64,000 bases of DNA, taken from positions 33,065 through 97,064 of the forward strand of contig JACMQI010000014.1 in the NCBI GenBank assembly GCA_014377045.1, written 5' to 3'. The stretch comes from a candidate division SR1 bacterium (lineage in GTDB: Bacteria; Patescibacteriota; JACMRA01). Positions 42,788 to 51,594 of the stretch are shown piece by piece; position 1 is the stretch's first letter, and each line of letters opens with the position of its first letter. The position numbers and the translations under genes were made by a program. The notes beneath the pieces were generated by a model. The model made no database searches, had not been told where the DNA came from, and saw only the letters and a program-made list of their open reading frames with translations.

Positions 42788-42823
42788 CATAAGAAGTATA
42801 TAGTTTGAAAGTATATTAATAAT

Positions 42824-43135
42824 ATGTCAGCGACCAAGATGAGAGTTAAAATTTATTCCTTTGACCATAAGATTTTAGAAGATGCGATAAAAAAATTAAT
42901 CCAAGTGATTGTTAAGTCAGGAGGAAAGGTTGTTGGTCCAGTACCATTAAAAACACACAAAAAAGTAGTAACTATTTTAAGATCTACTTTTGTTTTTAAG
43001 AAAGCAAAAGACAAACTAGAATGTCGTGTTCACAAAAGATTAATTGATATTCATGACGTCAATAGTGAGGTGGTAAACAGTCTTTCAACACTTACGCTCC
43101 CAGCTGGCGTCGACATTAGCATAGAAACATTATAA
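42824..43135 (+). CDS. rpsJ: 30S ribosomal protein S10
   Basis: 103 residues. RVKIYSFDHKILEDAIKKL, GPVPLKTHKKVVTILRST and RVHKRLIDIHDV are S10 blocks. Head protein of the small subunit and NusE in antitermination. First gene of the cluster. Confidence 0.97.
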   Translation: MSATKMRVKIYSFDHKILEDAIKKLIQVIVKSGGKVVGPVPLKTHKKVVTILRSTFVFKKAKDKLECRVHKRLIDIHDVNSEVVNSLSTLTLPAGVDISIETL

Positions 43136-43159
43136 AATTAGAAGATTTAATATATAAGT

Positions 43160-43768
43160 ATGATTGGTTTTGCCAAAAAAATTGGAATGACTCGGCTTTT
43201 TGTCGAAGGTAAAAGTGTCGCAGTTACATCATTAGTTTTTGAAGATAGTTTTTTGATTCAGTCTAAAATTGAAACTAAAGATGGGTACAATGCTGTACAA
43301 ATTGGGGCTTTCAAAAAATCTGCGGCGAAAAGTAATAGTGCTGCAAAGGGTCATGTGAAAAAACATGCAAATAAAAGTATTCAATTTATAAAACTATCAG
43401 AATTTCGGGATGTAAAAATTTTAGATAATAGAATTAGCTTTAATATAAATGATTTTCAAGTGGGTGATGCTCTAGATATTACTGGTATAACTATTGGTAG
43501 AGGTTTTGCTGGTGTTGTTAAACGTCACGGTTTTGGAGGTCAACCAGCATCGCATGGTCATGATCATGTTCGCGCTGCAGGTTCTATTGGATCTAGATGG
43601 CCTCAAAGAGTGGGTATAGGAAAAAAAATGGCAGGAAGAATGGGTACTCAAACTAGAACTCTCAAAAAAGTACCTATAATTGCTATTGATCTAGTAAACA
43701 AATTACTTTTTGTACAAGGTTCAATACAAGGTGCAAACAAATCTATTTTAAAAATAAAAAAAGTGTAG
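43160..43768 (+). CDS. rplC: 50S ribosomal protein L3
   Basis: 202 residues. Starts IGFAKKIGMTRLF. GRGFAGVVKRHGFGGQPASH and GSIGSRWPQRVGIGKKMAGR form the loop that reaches the peptidyl-transferase centre. Follows rpsJ by 24 bases. Confidence 0.97.
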   Translation: MIGFAKKIGMTRLFVEGKSVAVTSLVFEDSFLIQSKIETKDGYNAVQIGAFKKSAAKSNSAAKGHVKKHANKSIQFIKLSEFRDVKILDNRISFNINDFQVGDALDITGITIGRGFAGVVKRHGFGGQPASHGHDHVRAAGSIGSRWPQRVGIGKKMAGRMGTQTRTLKKVPIIAIDLVNKLLFVQGSIQGANKSILKIKKV

Positions 43769-43772
43769 TAAA

Positions 43773-44411
43773 ATGTCTCTTACAGTAACAATTTTCAATG
43801 AAAAGTTAGATAAAAAAGACGATGCGTTTTTAAGTTTAGAAAACTTTACGCTTAAGCCTAAATTATTGTCACAAGTGGTACGTGCTGAGCTTTCGAATAT
43901 TCGTGTTTCTAGAGCTCATGCAAAAATTAGGTCTGAAGTAAGTGGAGGTGGAAAAAAACCATGGAAACAAAAAGGGACTGGTAGAGCTAGACATGGATCT
44001 ACAAGATCTCCAATATGGGTTGGTGGTGGAACAACACATGGTCCAAGAAATGTAAGGAATTGGCATTTAAAAATTAACAAAACTGCTAGAATTTCTTCTC
44101 TAAAAACTATCTTAAAAGATAGGCTAATAGATAATTCAGTTTTTGAATTAACGAAAGGTTTTGACTTTCCTAAAACATCACATTCTGTAGAATTGTTACA
44201 AAACTTAGAAACAAAAACTGGAAACAAAATAAGACAAACAATCTTACTATATACAACTGTGGAAAAGCTTAATCTTAGAGGTTTTGTTAATGCCGGTATA
44301 TCTTTATTGAATGCATCAAATATTAAAATATATAAGATCGTTGCACATAAAAATGTTATTTTGACATCAGGTGCAAGAGAATTATTAGAAGAAAGAGTCT
44401 TAAATAGCTAA
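43773..44411 (+). CDS. rplD: 50S ribosomal protein L4
   Basis: 212 residues. The exit-tunnel loop KPWKQKGTGRARHGSTRSPI is clear, and the C-terminal domain (ASNIKIYKIVAHKNVILTSG) is normal. Four bases after rplC. Confidence 0.97.
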   Translation: MSLTVTIFNEKLDKKDDAFLSLENFTLKPKLLSQVVRAELSNIRVSRAHAKIRSEVSGGGKKPWKQKGTGRARHGSTRSPIWVGGGTTHGPRNVRNWHLKINKTARISSLKTILKDRLIDNSVFELTKGFDFPKTSHSVELLQNLETKTGNKIRQTILLYTTVEKLNLRGFVNAGISLLNASNIKIYKIVAHKNVILTSGARELLEERVLNS

Positions 44412-44418
44412 AAGTAAT

Positions 44419-44712
44419 ATGTCTCAGTTTAAATTAGTACAAACAGAAAAATCATACAAGGTACAAGAAAATAATTTTTTTATGATTTATTTTGTCGATA
44501 AGTCTTTTACACCAAATAAAATCGAAGTAGCTAAAATTTTAAGGAAAGAAGGTTTAAACCCACTTAAAGTAACAGTTGTAAATCCTTACAAGAAATTGAA
44601 AAAAAGAGGCAAGCAAAATAATATTATAGAACAAAAAAGATACAAAAAATATTTTGTAAAGCTTAAAGCAGGTGAAAAAATAGAAGAAGAAAATAATAAC
44701 GAATTAGTATAA
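44419..44712 (+). CDS. rplW: 50S ribosomal protein L23
   Basis: 97 residues. [19 protein letters not shown] and [19 protein letters not shown] are the L23 core, with a basic loop and acidic tail. It sits near the tunnel exit where SRP and trigger factor dock. Next is S19, not L2 as usual. Confidence 0.95.
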   Translation: MSQFKLVQTEKSYKVQENNFFMIYFVDKSFTPNKIEVAKILRKEGLNPLKVTVVNPYKKLKKRGKQNNIIEQKRYKKYFVKLKAGEKIEEENNNELV

Positions 44713-44717
44713 TTTAT

Positions 44718-44987
44718 ATGTCTAGATCACTAAAAAAAGGACCGTTTTGCGATGAAAAATTACAAAAAAAAGTAGAAGTTTTAAAACTTGGCGGGGGAAG
44801 TGGTAAGATAAAAACTTGGAGTAGAGATAGCACTATTCTGCCTGTTTTTGTTGGAGTGACTTTTTCTGTGCACAATGGAAAAATATTTACAGATGTTTTA
44901 GTTACAGAAGATATGGTAGGTCATAAGCTAGGTGAATTTTCTCCTACAACCATTTTTAAAAAGCATGGTGGTAAAAATGCTAAATAA
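44718..44987 (+). CDS. rpsS: 30S ribosomal protein S19
   Basis: 89 residues. [15 protein letters not shown] at the start, [20 protein letters not shown] and [17 protein letters not shown] at the end are textbook S19. It stands before rplB, the reverse of the common L2-S19 order. Confidence 0.97.
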   Translation: MSRSLKKGPFCDEKLQKKVEVLKLGGGSGKIKTWSRDSTILPVFVGVTFSVHNGKIFTDVLVTEDMVGHKLGEFSPTTIFKKHGGKNAK

Positions 44988-45004
44988 GTGAATTAAATAG
45001 ATTT

Positions 45005-45838
45005 ATGTCTCAAATTAAATTGTACAAACCAACTACTGCATCAAGAAGAAAAACTAGTGTCATTGATTATAGAAAAGTATTGACAACAGATAAACCATTT
45101 AAGAAACTAACAATTAGAAAGACTAATACGGCTGGAAGAAATAATTCAGGAAAAATTACCGTTAGACACCATGGTGGAGGCTACAGATCAATGATTCGTT
45201 TAGTTGATTTTAAAAGAAACTTTGATAAAGGAGTTAAGGTCTTAACCGTTGAATATGATCCTACTAGAACTGCTTTTGTCAACCTTGTAACCGATATTAA
45301 AACAGGTAACAAAGCTTACATATTACATACTAAGGGTGTTAAGGTAGGTGATATATTAACAAATAATGGAGATATTAAAGAAGGAAATAAAGTCACTCTA
45401 ATAACTGTTCCTGTTGGCTCTATGGTGTCACAAATAGAGCAGAAACCTAATAGTGGGTCAAAATTAGTTAGATCGGCTGGAAACTATGCCTTAGTCACTG
45501 CAAGAGATGAAAAACATGTTACTTTAAAACTTCCATCAGGTGAAATCAAAAAATTTGAAGGAACTTGTTCGTGTATCGTAAGTAGGGTTGGAAATGAATC
45601 TCACGAATTTGTTAGGATTGGTAAAGCAGGTAGAAATAGAAAAAAAGGTATAAGGCCAACGGTTAGAGGTAAGGTTATGAATCCAGTAGATCACCCTCAT
45701 GGTGGTGGAGAAGCTAGAAACTCTATTGGTATGCCATATCCAAAAACTCCTTGGGGTAAACATGCTTTGGGAGTTAAAACTCGCAATAAGAAAAGCAAAT
45801 CAAATAAATTTATAGTTTCAAGAAGGAAAAAATCGTAA
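45005..45838 (+). CDS. rplB: 50S ribosomal protein L2
   Basis: 277 residues. GRNNSGKITVRHHGGGYRSM, AGRNRKKGIRPTVRGKVMNP and the catalytic-site loop DHPHGGGEARNSIGMPYPKT are diagnostic. Full length. Located after rpsS. Confidence 0.98.
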   Translation: MSQIKLYKPTTASRRKTSVIDYRKVLTTDKPFKKLTIRKTNTAGRNNSGKITVRHHGGGYRSMIRLVDFKRNFDKGVKVLTVEYDPTRTAFVNLVTDIKTGNKAYILHTKGVKVGDILTNNGDIKEGNKVTLITVPVGSMVSQIEQKPNSGSKLVRSAGNYALVTARDEKHVTLKLPSGEIKKFEGTCSCIVSRVGNESHEFVRIGKAGRNRKKGIRPTVRGKVMNPVDHPHGGGEARNSIGMPYPKTPWGKHALGVKTRNKKSKSNKFIVSRRKKS

Positions 45839-45843
45839 CAAAT

Positions 45844-46167
45844 ATGTCTAAAGCAAGTACTATAATAAATAAGAGTCCAAGAAAAGTAAGATTGATTATT
45901 AGCCATATTAAAGGCTTGGATTTAGCTAGTGCAATGAATATACTGAAATCTGTGAATAAGGAAAAAACAAAACATATTTTTAACTTATTAAAGTCTGTTG
46001 CTGCAAATATGGGAATTACAGATGCAGAATTATCTGCTTATAAAATACAGGAAATTGTTGCAGAGGAGGCTCAAAAGTTGTATAGAGTTGTGCCACGTGC
46101 TAGAGGAAGTGCTTTCCGTACTAGAAGAAGATATTCACGTGTTAAAGTAGAAATAAGTAAAAAATAA
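45844..46167 (+). CDS. rplV: 50S ribosomal protein L22
   Basis: 107 residues. NKSPRKVRLIISHIKGLDLA and RVVPRARGSAFRTRRRYSRV (the tunnel hairpin) identify it. The stop is immediately followed by an internal TTGACA promoter for rpsC. Confidence 0.96.
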   Translation: MSKASTIINKSPRKVRLIISHIKGLDLASAMNILKSVNKEKTKHIFNLLKSVAANMGITDAELSAYKIQEIVAEEAQKLYRVVPRARGSAFRTRRRYSRVKVEISKK

Positions 46168-46196
46168 TTGACAAAAATATAATTATAATGTTATAA
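46168..46196 (+). promoter_or_regulatory. Internal promoter before rpsC
   Basis: TTGACA (46168-46173), 17-base spacer, TTATAA (46191-46196), overlapping the end of rplV. It ends 8 bases before the rpsC ATG, so the transcript would be leaderless. Confidence 0.65.
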
Positions 46197-46204
46197 ATTA
46201 GGAT

Positions 46205-46888
46205 ATGGGTCAGAAAATATCAATCAATTTATTCAGAGCAAAGCAAAGGCTCTCGAATGTTAATCATCAAAACGGTGATATTACTAACGTACAGCGCTCT
46301 GTTTGGTTCGCTTCTGGTAGAAGCTACGCTAAGTTACTTCATCATGACTTAGAAATAAGAAAGTACATTAAAACTAATTTACGATCAGCAGGTTTAGTCG
46401 ACTGTTTAATAAGAAGATATTTTAGAAAAATTGAAATTATTTTGTATGTAACTAAGCCAGGTATTGTAATTGGTAAGGGAGGTTCTTCTATAAACAAACT
46501 AAAAGAAAATTTAATTAAAAATTTTAACCTTCCTAAAGATCTTAAATTAAATATTGAGGAATTCAAAGATCCTAATAGATCGGCTGAAGTTATTGCTAGT
46601 GAGATTGGTATGGCACTTCAAAAAAATGTACCATATAGAAAATTAGCAAAAACTTACATAGAGAAAATTAGGTATTCTGGTATTTTAGGTGCGAAAATCA
46701 CTGTAAAAGGAAGACTAAATAAAGCTGAAATTGCACGTAAAGAAGATTTCGCGTTTGGTAGTATTCCTAGACATACAATCGATTCTGTTATTGATTCAGC
46801 ACTCGTACATTGCCGAACTACAGCTGGCATCATAGGTATTCGTGTTTTACTTTATAAAGGTGACAAAATTAAAAATTATACTTATTAA
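46205..46888 (+). CDS. rpsC: 30S ribosomal protein S3
   Basis: 227 residues. The KH domain has PGIVIGKGGSSINKLKENL. The C-terminal part has AEIARKEDFAFGSIPRHTID and TTAGIIGIRVLLYKGD. It forms the mRNA entry channel. Followed after four bases by rpsQ; rplP and rpmC, the usual next genes, are displaced and absent respectively. Confidence 0.97.
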   Translation: MGQKISINLFRAKQRLSNVNHQNGDITNVQRSVWFASGRSYAKLLHHDLEIRKYIKTNLRSAGLVDCLIRRYFRKIEIILYVTKPGIVIGKGGSSINKLKENLIKNFNLPKDLKLNIEEFKDPNRSAEVIASEIGMALQKNVPYRKLAKTYIEKIRYSGILGAKITVKGRLNKAEIARKEDFAFGSIPRHTIDSVIDSALVHCRTTAGIIGIRVLLYKGDKIKNYTY

Positions 46889-46892
46889 AGAT

Positions 46893-47108
46893 ATGACAGG
46901 AATAGTAACATCAAATAAAATGACAAAAGCTTTGGTAGTAACTGTGTATTCAGTTAAAGTTCATCCAAAATACCAAAAAAGATTTAAGACTAAGAAAAAA
47001 TATTATGCAGCTTGTGAAGATTCTACAAAATTTTATATTGGTCAAACAGTTCAAATTATAGAAACATCACCAGTTTCAAAACTAATAAAATGGAAAATAA
47101 TAGATTAA
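46893..47108 (+). CDS. rpsQ: 30S ribosomal protein S17
   Basis: 71 residues from the ATG at 46893. The frame opens earlier inside rpsC, but that part is not S17. GIVTSNKMTKALVVTVYSVK, VHPKYQKRFKTKKKYYA and GQTVQIIETSPVSKLIKWK are S17 blocks. Placed before L16, the reverse of the usual L16-L29-S17 order. Confidence 0.94.
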   Translation: MTGIVTSNKMTKALVVTVYSVKVHPKYQKRFKTKKKYYAACEDSTKFYIGQTVQIIETSPVSKLIKWKIID

Positions 47109-47120
47109 ACGATTATAAAT

Positions 47121-47546
47121 ATGCTTACACCTAAAAAAATAGTCCATAAGAAGGTATTTAATACATATGGTCAACGAAGAAGAGGTACTCTTAAAAGAGG
47201 TGCTAAACTTGAACATGGTGATTTTGGACTTAAATCACTAACAACAAACTGGATTTCTAGTAGGCAGCTTGAATCTGCACGTAGAGTAATTAGTAAAATA
47301 TGTAAAGGTGGAAAAGTGTATATAAGAATTTTTCCAAGTAGGCCTGTTACTCAAAAAGCGTCAAACATTCCTATGGGTGTAGGTGTTGGAAGTATAGAAT
47401 ATTTCATGTTTCCAGTAAAACCAGGACGAATTCTTTTTGAAGTCAAAGGAGTTTCTGAAGATAAAGTTAGAGAAGCCTTTAGGATTGCTGAGCATAAATT
47501 GCCAGTTCAATGCAAAATTATAAGTAAAGAAGATTTATTCGCTTAA
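47121..47546 (+). CDS. rplP: 50S ribosomal protein L16
   Basis: 141 residues. LEHGDFGLKSLTTNWISSRQ, IRIFPSRPVTQKASNIPMGV and GSIEYFMFPVKPGRILFEV identify it. Binds near the A-site tRNA elbow. L29 should lie next to it but is not there. Confidence 0.97.
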   Translation: MLTPKKIVHKKVFNTYGQRRRGTLKRGAKLEHGDFGLKSLTTNWISSRQLESARRVISKICKGGKVYIRIFPSRPVTQKASNIPMGVGVGSIEYFMFPVKPGRILFEVKGVSEDKVREAFRIAEHKLPVQCKIISKEDLFA

Positions 47547-47564
47547 AAATTAAATTAATATAAT

Positions 47565-47936
47565 ATGTTACAAGAAAGAAGTATATGTAATGTCGCAGAC
47601 AACTCAGGTGCAGGTAGGGTAATGCTTTTTGCAGTAAATGGAAAAAACAATACAAGCTCTGCTAGAATTGGTACTATAGTTGTTGGATCAGTAAAAAAAG
47701 CGAGTCCAATCGGCAAAGTAAAAAAAGGACAGATTGTCTATGGCGTCATCGTCAGAACAAGAGCCAAAACTCAGCGCAAAGATGGTTCTTCTATAAAATT
47801 TTCTGATAATGCTCTTGTTATAATAAATAAGGCAAATAAGGAACCTATTGCTACTCGTGTTTTCGGACCAGTTGCTAGAGAACTAAGAGAGCTCGGTTTC
47901 AACAAAATAATTTCATTAGCAGAGGAAGTTTTATAA
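47565..47936 (+). CDS. rplN: 50S ribosomal protein L14
   Basis: 123 residues, the canonical length. MLQERSICNVADNSGAGRVM, GVIVRTRAKTQRKDGSSIKF and RVFGPVARELRELGFNKIIS are all typical. Confidence 0.98.
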   Translation: MLQERSICNVADNSGAGRVMLFAVNGKNNTSSARIGTIVVGSVKKASPIGKVKKGQIVYGVIVRTRAKTQRKDGSSIKFSDNALVIINKANKEPIATRVFGPVARELRELGFNKIISLAEEVL

Positions 47937-47947
47937 TATTAAAATAT

Positions 47948-48319
47948 ATGTCAATATCAAAAATTCAGAAAGGAGATAAAGTTAAAGTTATATCGGGGAA
48001 ATTTAATGGTACCTTAGGTTTCATAACTAAAGTCGTTAAAACATTAAAGTATACTAGAGTTTCTGTTGACTCTGTTAATAAAATTGTTAAGTATACTAAA
48101 TCTAATAAAGCGTATGGAATGCAAGGTCAGATGACTCAAGTTGATAGATTTATAGATTCATCAAATGTTGCTCTTATCGATGAAAAAAATACTGTATCAA
48201 AAAGTTTTATCGCTATTGAGGATAATAAAAAAATTAGAAAATTTAGAACGACTAATTCCTTGGTACCAAAACCTGATTTTAAGAAAAAAGAATCAATTAT
48301 AAAGACAGAAGTTAAATAG
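47948..48319 (+). CDS. rplX: 50S ribosomal protein L24
   Basis: 123 residues. The KOW motif is KIQKGDKVKVISGKFNGTLG, followed by SNVALIDEKN. It is about 15-20 residues longer than typical L24, with a basic C-terminal extension. Confidence 0.9.
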   Translation: MSISKIQKGDKVKVISGKFNGTLGFITKVVKTLKYTRVSVDSVNKIVKYTKSNKAYGMQGQMTQVDRFIDSSNVALIDEKNTVSKSFIAIEDNKKIRKFRTTNSLVPKPDFKKKESIIKTEVK

Positions 48320-48327
48320 ATTTATAT

Positions 48328-48879
48328 ATGGAAGCACTAAAAATAAATTCAGTAGAGTATTATCAAAATGCCAAAAATTTGCTGAAGGATGAAAATAACG
48401 ATATTAATATATTTGCAATTTCTGATATTACTAAGATATCGATTAACATTGGACTTGGTAAATATAAAAATGATTCAAAAGCTAGACAAGAAATTGAGAA
48501 TTACATTATTGCAGCTACTGGTCAAAAACCTAAAATTGTAGAATCTAGACTTTCTATCGCAGGATTTAAATTGCGTAAAGGAGAACCTGTTGGAATTGTT
48601 GTAACGCTCAGAGGAAAGAAGATGAGAGACTTTCTTATAAACTTAGTTTACCTGAGTTTACCAAGAAATAGAGATTTTAAAGGTATTAAAAGTACTTCTT
48701 TTGACTCAAATTATAATTCATACAGCTTAGGAATTGAATCTGCATCTATATTTCCATTAATAGGTTTTGATTTAGCAATTCCTTTTGGCATGCAAATTAA
48801 CATATCATTCAAAAATAAAGATATAAAAAATAAGAGATTTTTAGAATTACTTAATTTTCCATTCGTAAAAAATAATTAA
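48328..48879 (+). CDS. rplE: 50S ribosomal protein L5
   Basis: 183 residues. ISINIGLGKYKNDSKARQEI, ATGQKPKIVESRLSIAGFKL and REGEPVG-like KLRKGEPVGIVVTLRGKKM are L5 blocks; LPRNRDFKGIKSTSFDSNYN forms the P-site loop region. Contacts 5S rRNA, whose gene is not in the window. Confidence 0.96.
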   Translation: MEALKINSVEYYQNAKNLLKDENNDINIFAISDITKISINIGLGKYKNDSKARQEIENYIIAATGQKPKIVESRLSIAGFKLRKGEPVGIVVTLRGKKMRDFLINLVYLSLPRNRDFKGIKSTSFDSNYNSYSLGIESASIFPLIGFDLAIPFGMQINISFKNKDIKNKRFLELLNFPFVKNN

Positions 48880-48881
48880 AT

Positions 48882-49067
48882 ATGGCAAGAAAAGCATTAA
48901 TAGTTAAAGCAGAAAAAAAACCTAAATATTCTACAAGAACTGTTCGTAGGTGCAGAATTTGTGGTCGAAATAGAGGTTACCTTCGATATTTTGAAATGTG
49001 TAGAATATGTGTGCGTGAAACAGCAAACAGTGGACATTTAAACGGTTTTTTTAAGAGTAGTAAATAA
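48882..49067 (+). CDS. rpsN: 30S ribosomal protein S14, zinc-binding type
   Basis: 61 residues. The four-cysteine zinc site CRICGRNRGYLRYFEMCRIC is intact, so this is the short C+ form. Two bases after rplE. Confidence 0.97.
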   Translation: MARKALIVKAEKKPKYSTRTVRRCRICGRNRGYLRYFEMCRICVRETANSGHLNGFFKSSK

Positions 49068-49080
49068 ATATATATATAAT

Positions 49081-49452
49081 ATGTCAATGCAAGATTTAAT
49101 GAGTGACTTTGTAGCAAGAATAAACAACAGTATTTTAGCAAAAAACAATAATTGTGAAGTTTTAAAAAATAACCTAGTAATTAATGTTACTAATAAATTA
49201 ACAAAATTAGGATATTTTGAAAGTTTTGAAATTAGAGAAAGAACTGTTAACGTAGTTATTAATTTAAATAAAATTAAGAAAATAAAAAGGATGTCTAAAC
49301 CTGGTAGAAGGGTATATACATCATATTCAGATATTCCTAAACTTTTTGGAGGACATGGTTTTTACGTACTTTCAACTTCTAAAGGTGTCTTAACAAATAT
49401 AGAAGCTAATGCTTCAAAATCTGGAGGAGAACTTTTATTTTCAATTTTTTAA
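49081..49452 (+). CDS. rpsH: 30S ribosomal protein S8
   Basis: 123 residues. QDLMSDFVARINNSI, KRMSKPGRRVYTSYSDIPKL and the C-terminal GYYVLSTSKG-like FYVLSTSKGVLTN with EANASKSGGELLFSIF identify it. Followed by an internal promoter for rplF. Confidence 0.95.
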   Translation: MSMQDLMSDFVARINNSILAKNNNCEVLKNNLVINVTNKLTKLGYFESFEIRERTVNVVINLNKIKKIKRMSKPGRRVYTSYSDIPKLFGGHGFYVLSTSKGVLTNIEANASKSGGELLFSIF

Positions 49453-49460
49453 TCATATTC

Positions 49461-49490
49461 TTGACAATTTAGTAAAAATAAATGTAAATT
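49461..49490 (+). promoter_or_regulatory. Internal promoter before rplF
   Basis: TTGACA (49461-49466), 18-base spacer, TAAATT (49485-49490), ending 9 bases before the rplF ATG. Confidence 0.55.
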
Positions 49491-49499
49491 AAATTAATT

Positions 49500-50042
49500 A
49501 TGTCTAGAATTGGAAAAAAAATTATTGAGATACCTGCAAATGTTACTGTAAATTATGATAAAAACCTAAACAAAGTTAGTGTAAATGGAAATTTAGGTTT
49601 ACTTGATTTAACATTACCTTCATTTTGTTCTTTATCTATTAATGATAATGTTTTATCAATTACTGTTAAGGATGAAAATGATAAAAAACAAAGATCATCC
49701 TGGGGAACATATAGATCATTAATTGATAATTTAGTGATAGGTGTATCTAAAGGGTTTACCAGAGAAATGGAACTTAACGGAGTTGGTTTTAAGATGGAGC
49801 TTCAAGGACAAAATTTAACGCTTTACATTGGTTTTTCTCATACTGTTAAAATTACCACTCCAGATCCAATCAAGTTGACACTAAACAAAAATATTATTAG
49901 TGGTGAGTCTATAGATAAGCAAATGTTAGGTGACTTTTTTATGAAAATTCATAATATGAAACCATGTGATGTATATAAACAAAAAGGTTTTAAAATACCA
50001 AACAGATATTATAGAAAGAAAGTAGGTAAAAAAGCTAAATAG
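49500..50042 (+). CDS. rplF: 50S ribosomal protein L6
   Basis: 180 residues. SRIGKKIIEIPANVTVNYD, the duplicated domain with GVSKGFTREMELNGVGFKME and the tail KGFKIPNRYYRKKVGKKAK are typical, although the usual KPEPYKGKGI motif reads KPCDVYKQKGFKI. Confidence 0.95.
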   Translation: MSRIGKKIIEIPANVTVNYDKNLNKVSVNGNLGLLDLTLPSFCSLSINDNVLSITVKDENDKKQRSSWGTYRSLIDNLVIGVSKGFTREMELNGVGFKMELQGQNLTLYIGFSHTVKITTPDPIKLTLNKNIISGESIDKQMLGDFFMKIHNMKPCDVYKQKGFKIPNRYYRKKVGKKAK

Positions 50043-50048
50043 TTAATT

Positions 50049-50369
50049 ATGTCAAATTTAAATTTTAAGAAAACAAGAACAAAGGCTAAGATTAATTATT
50101 CTTACCCAGTTATTACTATTTTTAGGTCTAACAAACATATGGTTGTACAAGTTTTGCAAGCTTTTACTAAAAATACGTTAGTTACAGTGGATACATATAA
50201 AGAAACTGGATCTAAAACTCAAAAAGCTATTGCAGCTGGGAATAAAATTGGTGATTTTCTCAATTCTAATAAAATTGAAAAAGTTGTTTTTGATAGAAAC
50301 GGATTTGTTTTTACGGGAAGGGTAGAAGCAGTTGTACAGGGAATTAAAGATAAAAATATAATTATATAA
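50049..50369 (+). CDS. rplR: 50S ribosomal protein L18
   Basis: 106 residues. YPVITIFRSNKHMVVQVLQA, GNKIGDFLNSNKIEKVVFDR and FVFTGRVEAVVQGIKD are L18 blocks. The basic N-terminal tail is shorter than usual. Binds 5S rRNA. Confidence 0.93.
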   Translation: MSNLNFKKTRTKAKINYSYPVITIFRSNKHMVVQVLQAFTKNTLVTVDTYKETGSKTQKAIAAGNKIGDFLNSNKIEKVVFDRNGFVFTGRVEAVVQGIKDKNIII

Positions 50370-50372
50370 AAT

Positions 50373-50978
50373 ATGCAAGATAATAAAATTTCAAATTCTA
50401 ATACTAGCTCTCAAACTGCACCATTTGATCCTAATAGAGCTAGGTTTAAAAGACCTGACAGAAATAGTAAATCTAGATTCGGTGATTCTAAAAGTCCTTT
50501 TGCCAAAAAAAAACCTAGAACTGACAAAAGATCTAGAGATGAAGATTCGGATGCTTTTGAAACACAAGTTTTACAAGTTAGAAGAATTACTCGTGTTGTT
50601 AAAGGTGGAAAGAGAATGCGTTTCTCTGCACTTGTGGTTGTAGGTGATAAATTAGGAAAGGTGGGTTATGGATTAGAAAAAGGCTTAGATTATCAAGAAT
50701 CTGTTTCAAAAGCTACTAGAAAAGCTAAAGAAAATATTATAAATGTTTCCATAACTAAAGATGGATCCCTTAAATTTCCAATCATATCTGAATATAAATC
50801 ATCAACATTAATGCTTAAACCTGCATATGCAGGTACTGGTCTTATTTCTGGAGGGTTTATCCGACCAGTTTTAGAATTAGTCGGTGTAAAAAATATATAT
50901 ACTAAAATTCTCGGCACCAATAATAAAATAACTGGAGTTAAAGCAATGTTTAAAGCATTACAGAGTTATTCTAAATAA
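50373..50978 (+). CDS. rpsE: 30S ribosomal protein S5
   Basis: 201 residues. The dsRBD-like domain has TRVVKGGKRMRFSALVVVGD and GKVGYGLEKGLDYQESVSKA; the second domain has GTGLISGGFIRPVLELVGVK. A disordered basic N-terminal extension of about 60 residues is present. Normally followed by L30; here by EF-Ts. Confidence 0.97.
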   Translation: MQDNKISNSNTSSQTAPFDPNRARFKRPDRNSKSRFGDSKSPFAKKKPRTDKRSRDEDSDAFETQVLQVRRITRVVKGGKRMRFSALVVVGDKLGKVGYGLEKGLDYQESVSKATRKAKENIINVSITKDGSLKFPIISEYKSSTLMLKPAYAGTGLISGGFIRPVLELVGVKNIYTKILGTNNKITGVKAMFKALQSYSK

Positions 50979-50991
50979 GTTAACATATTTT

Positions 50992-51576
50992 ATGACTGAA
51001 ATTGAATTAATCAAACAAATTAGAGAAAAAACTTCTCTTTCTTTCAAAGATATCAAAAATGCTATTACTACAGTAGGTGGAGACGAAGAAAAAGTAATTA
51101 AGTATCTAAGAGAACAAGGGGCCTTAAAGAACCAATCTCGTTCTGATAGAGCTACAACTCAAGGAGGTTTATTTACATATAATCATGAAAATAGATTAGT
51201 AGTGGTAGTTGAAATTAGATCTGAAACTGATTTTGTTTCTCGTTCAGATATTTTTAAATCTTTGGGTAACGATTTAGCTCTTCATGCTGCTGCTTATAGT
51301 CCCAAATGTTATGCAAAAACTTCGGTTGATGAAGAATTCATTAGTAAAGAGTTGGATATTTTTAGAACTCAATTGTTAGCAGAGGGAAAAAATGAAGATA
51401 TGATTCAGAAAATTTTGTTAGGAAAAAGAAACAAATTAATTGAAGAAGTGGCTATGGAAAGCCAGCCTTTTTTAAAAGACTCAACAATCTCTGTAGGTGA
51501 TTACGTAACAACTATATCACAAGAAACAGGTGAAAAAATAGTTGTAACAAACCTTTCAATTTTTTCATTAACTTAA
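50992..51576 (+). CDS. tsf: Elongation factor Ts
   Basis: 194 residues, the short form (as in Thermus) with a single core subdomain. IKQIREKTSLSFKDIKNAI at the UBA-like start and VVEIRSETDFVSRSD in the core identify it; VSRSD corresponds to the TDFVA motif that pushes on EF-Tu. Exchanges GDP for GTP on EF-Tu. Located between rpsE and rplY instead of beside rpsB. Confidence 0.95.
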   Translation: MTEIELIKQIREKTSLSFKDIKNAITTVGGDEEKVIKYLREQGALKNQSRSDRATTQGGLFTYNHENRLVVVVEIRSETDFVSRSDIFKSLGNDLALHAAAYSPKCYAKTSVDEEFISKELDIFRTQLLAEGKNEDMIQKILLGKRNKLIEEVAMESQPFLKDSTISVGDYVTTISQETGEKIVVTNLSIFSLT

Positions 51577-51594
51577 ATTATTTATTAAAAATAT

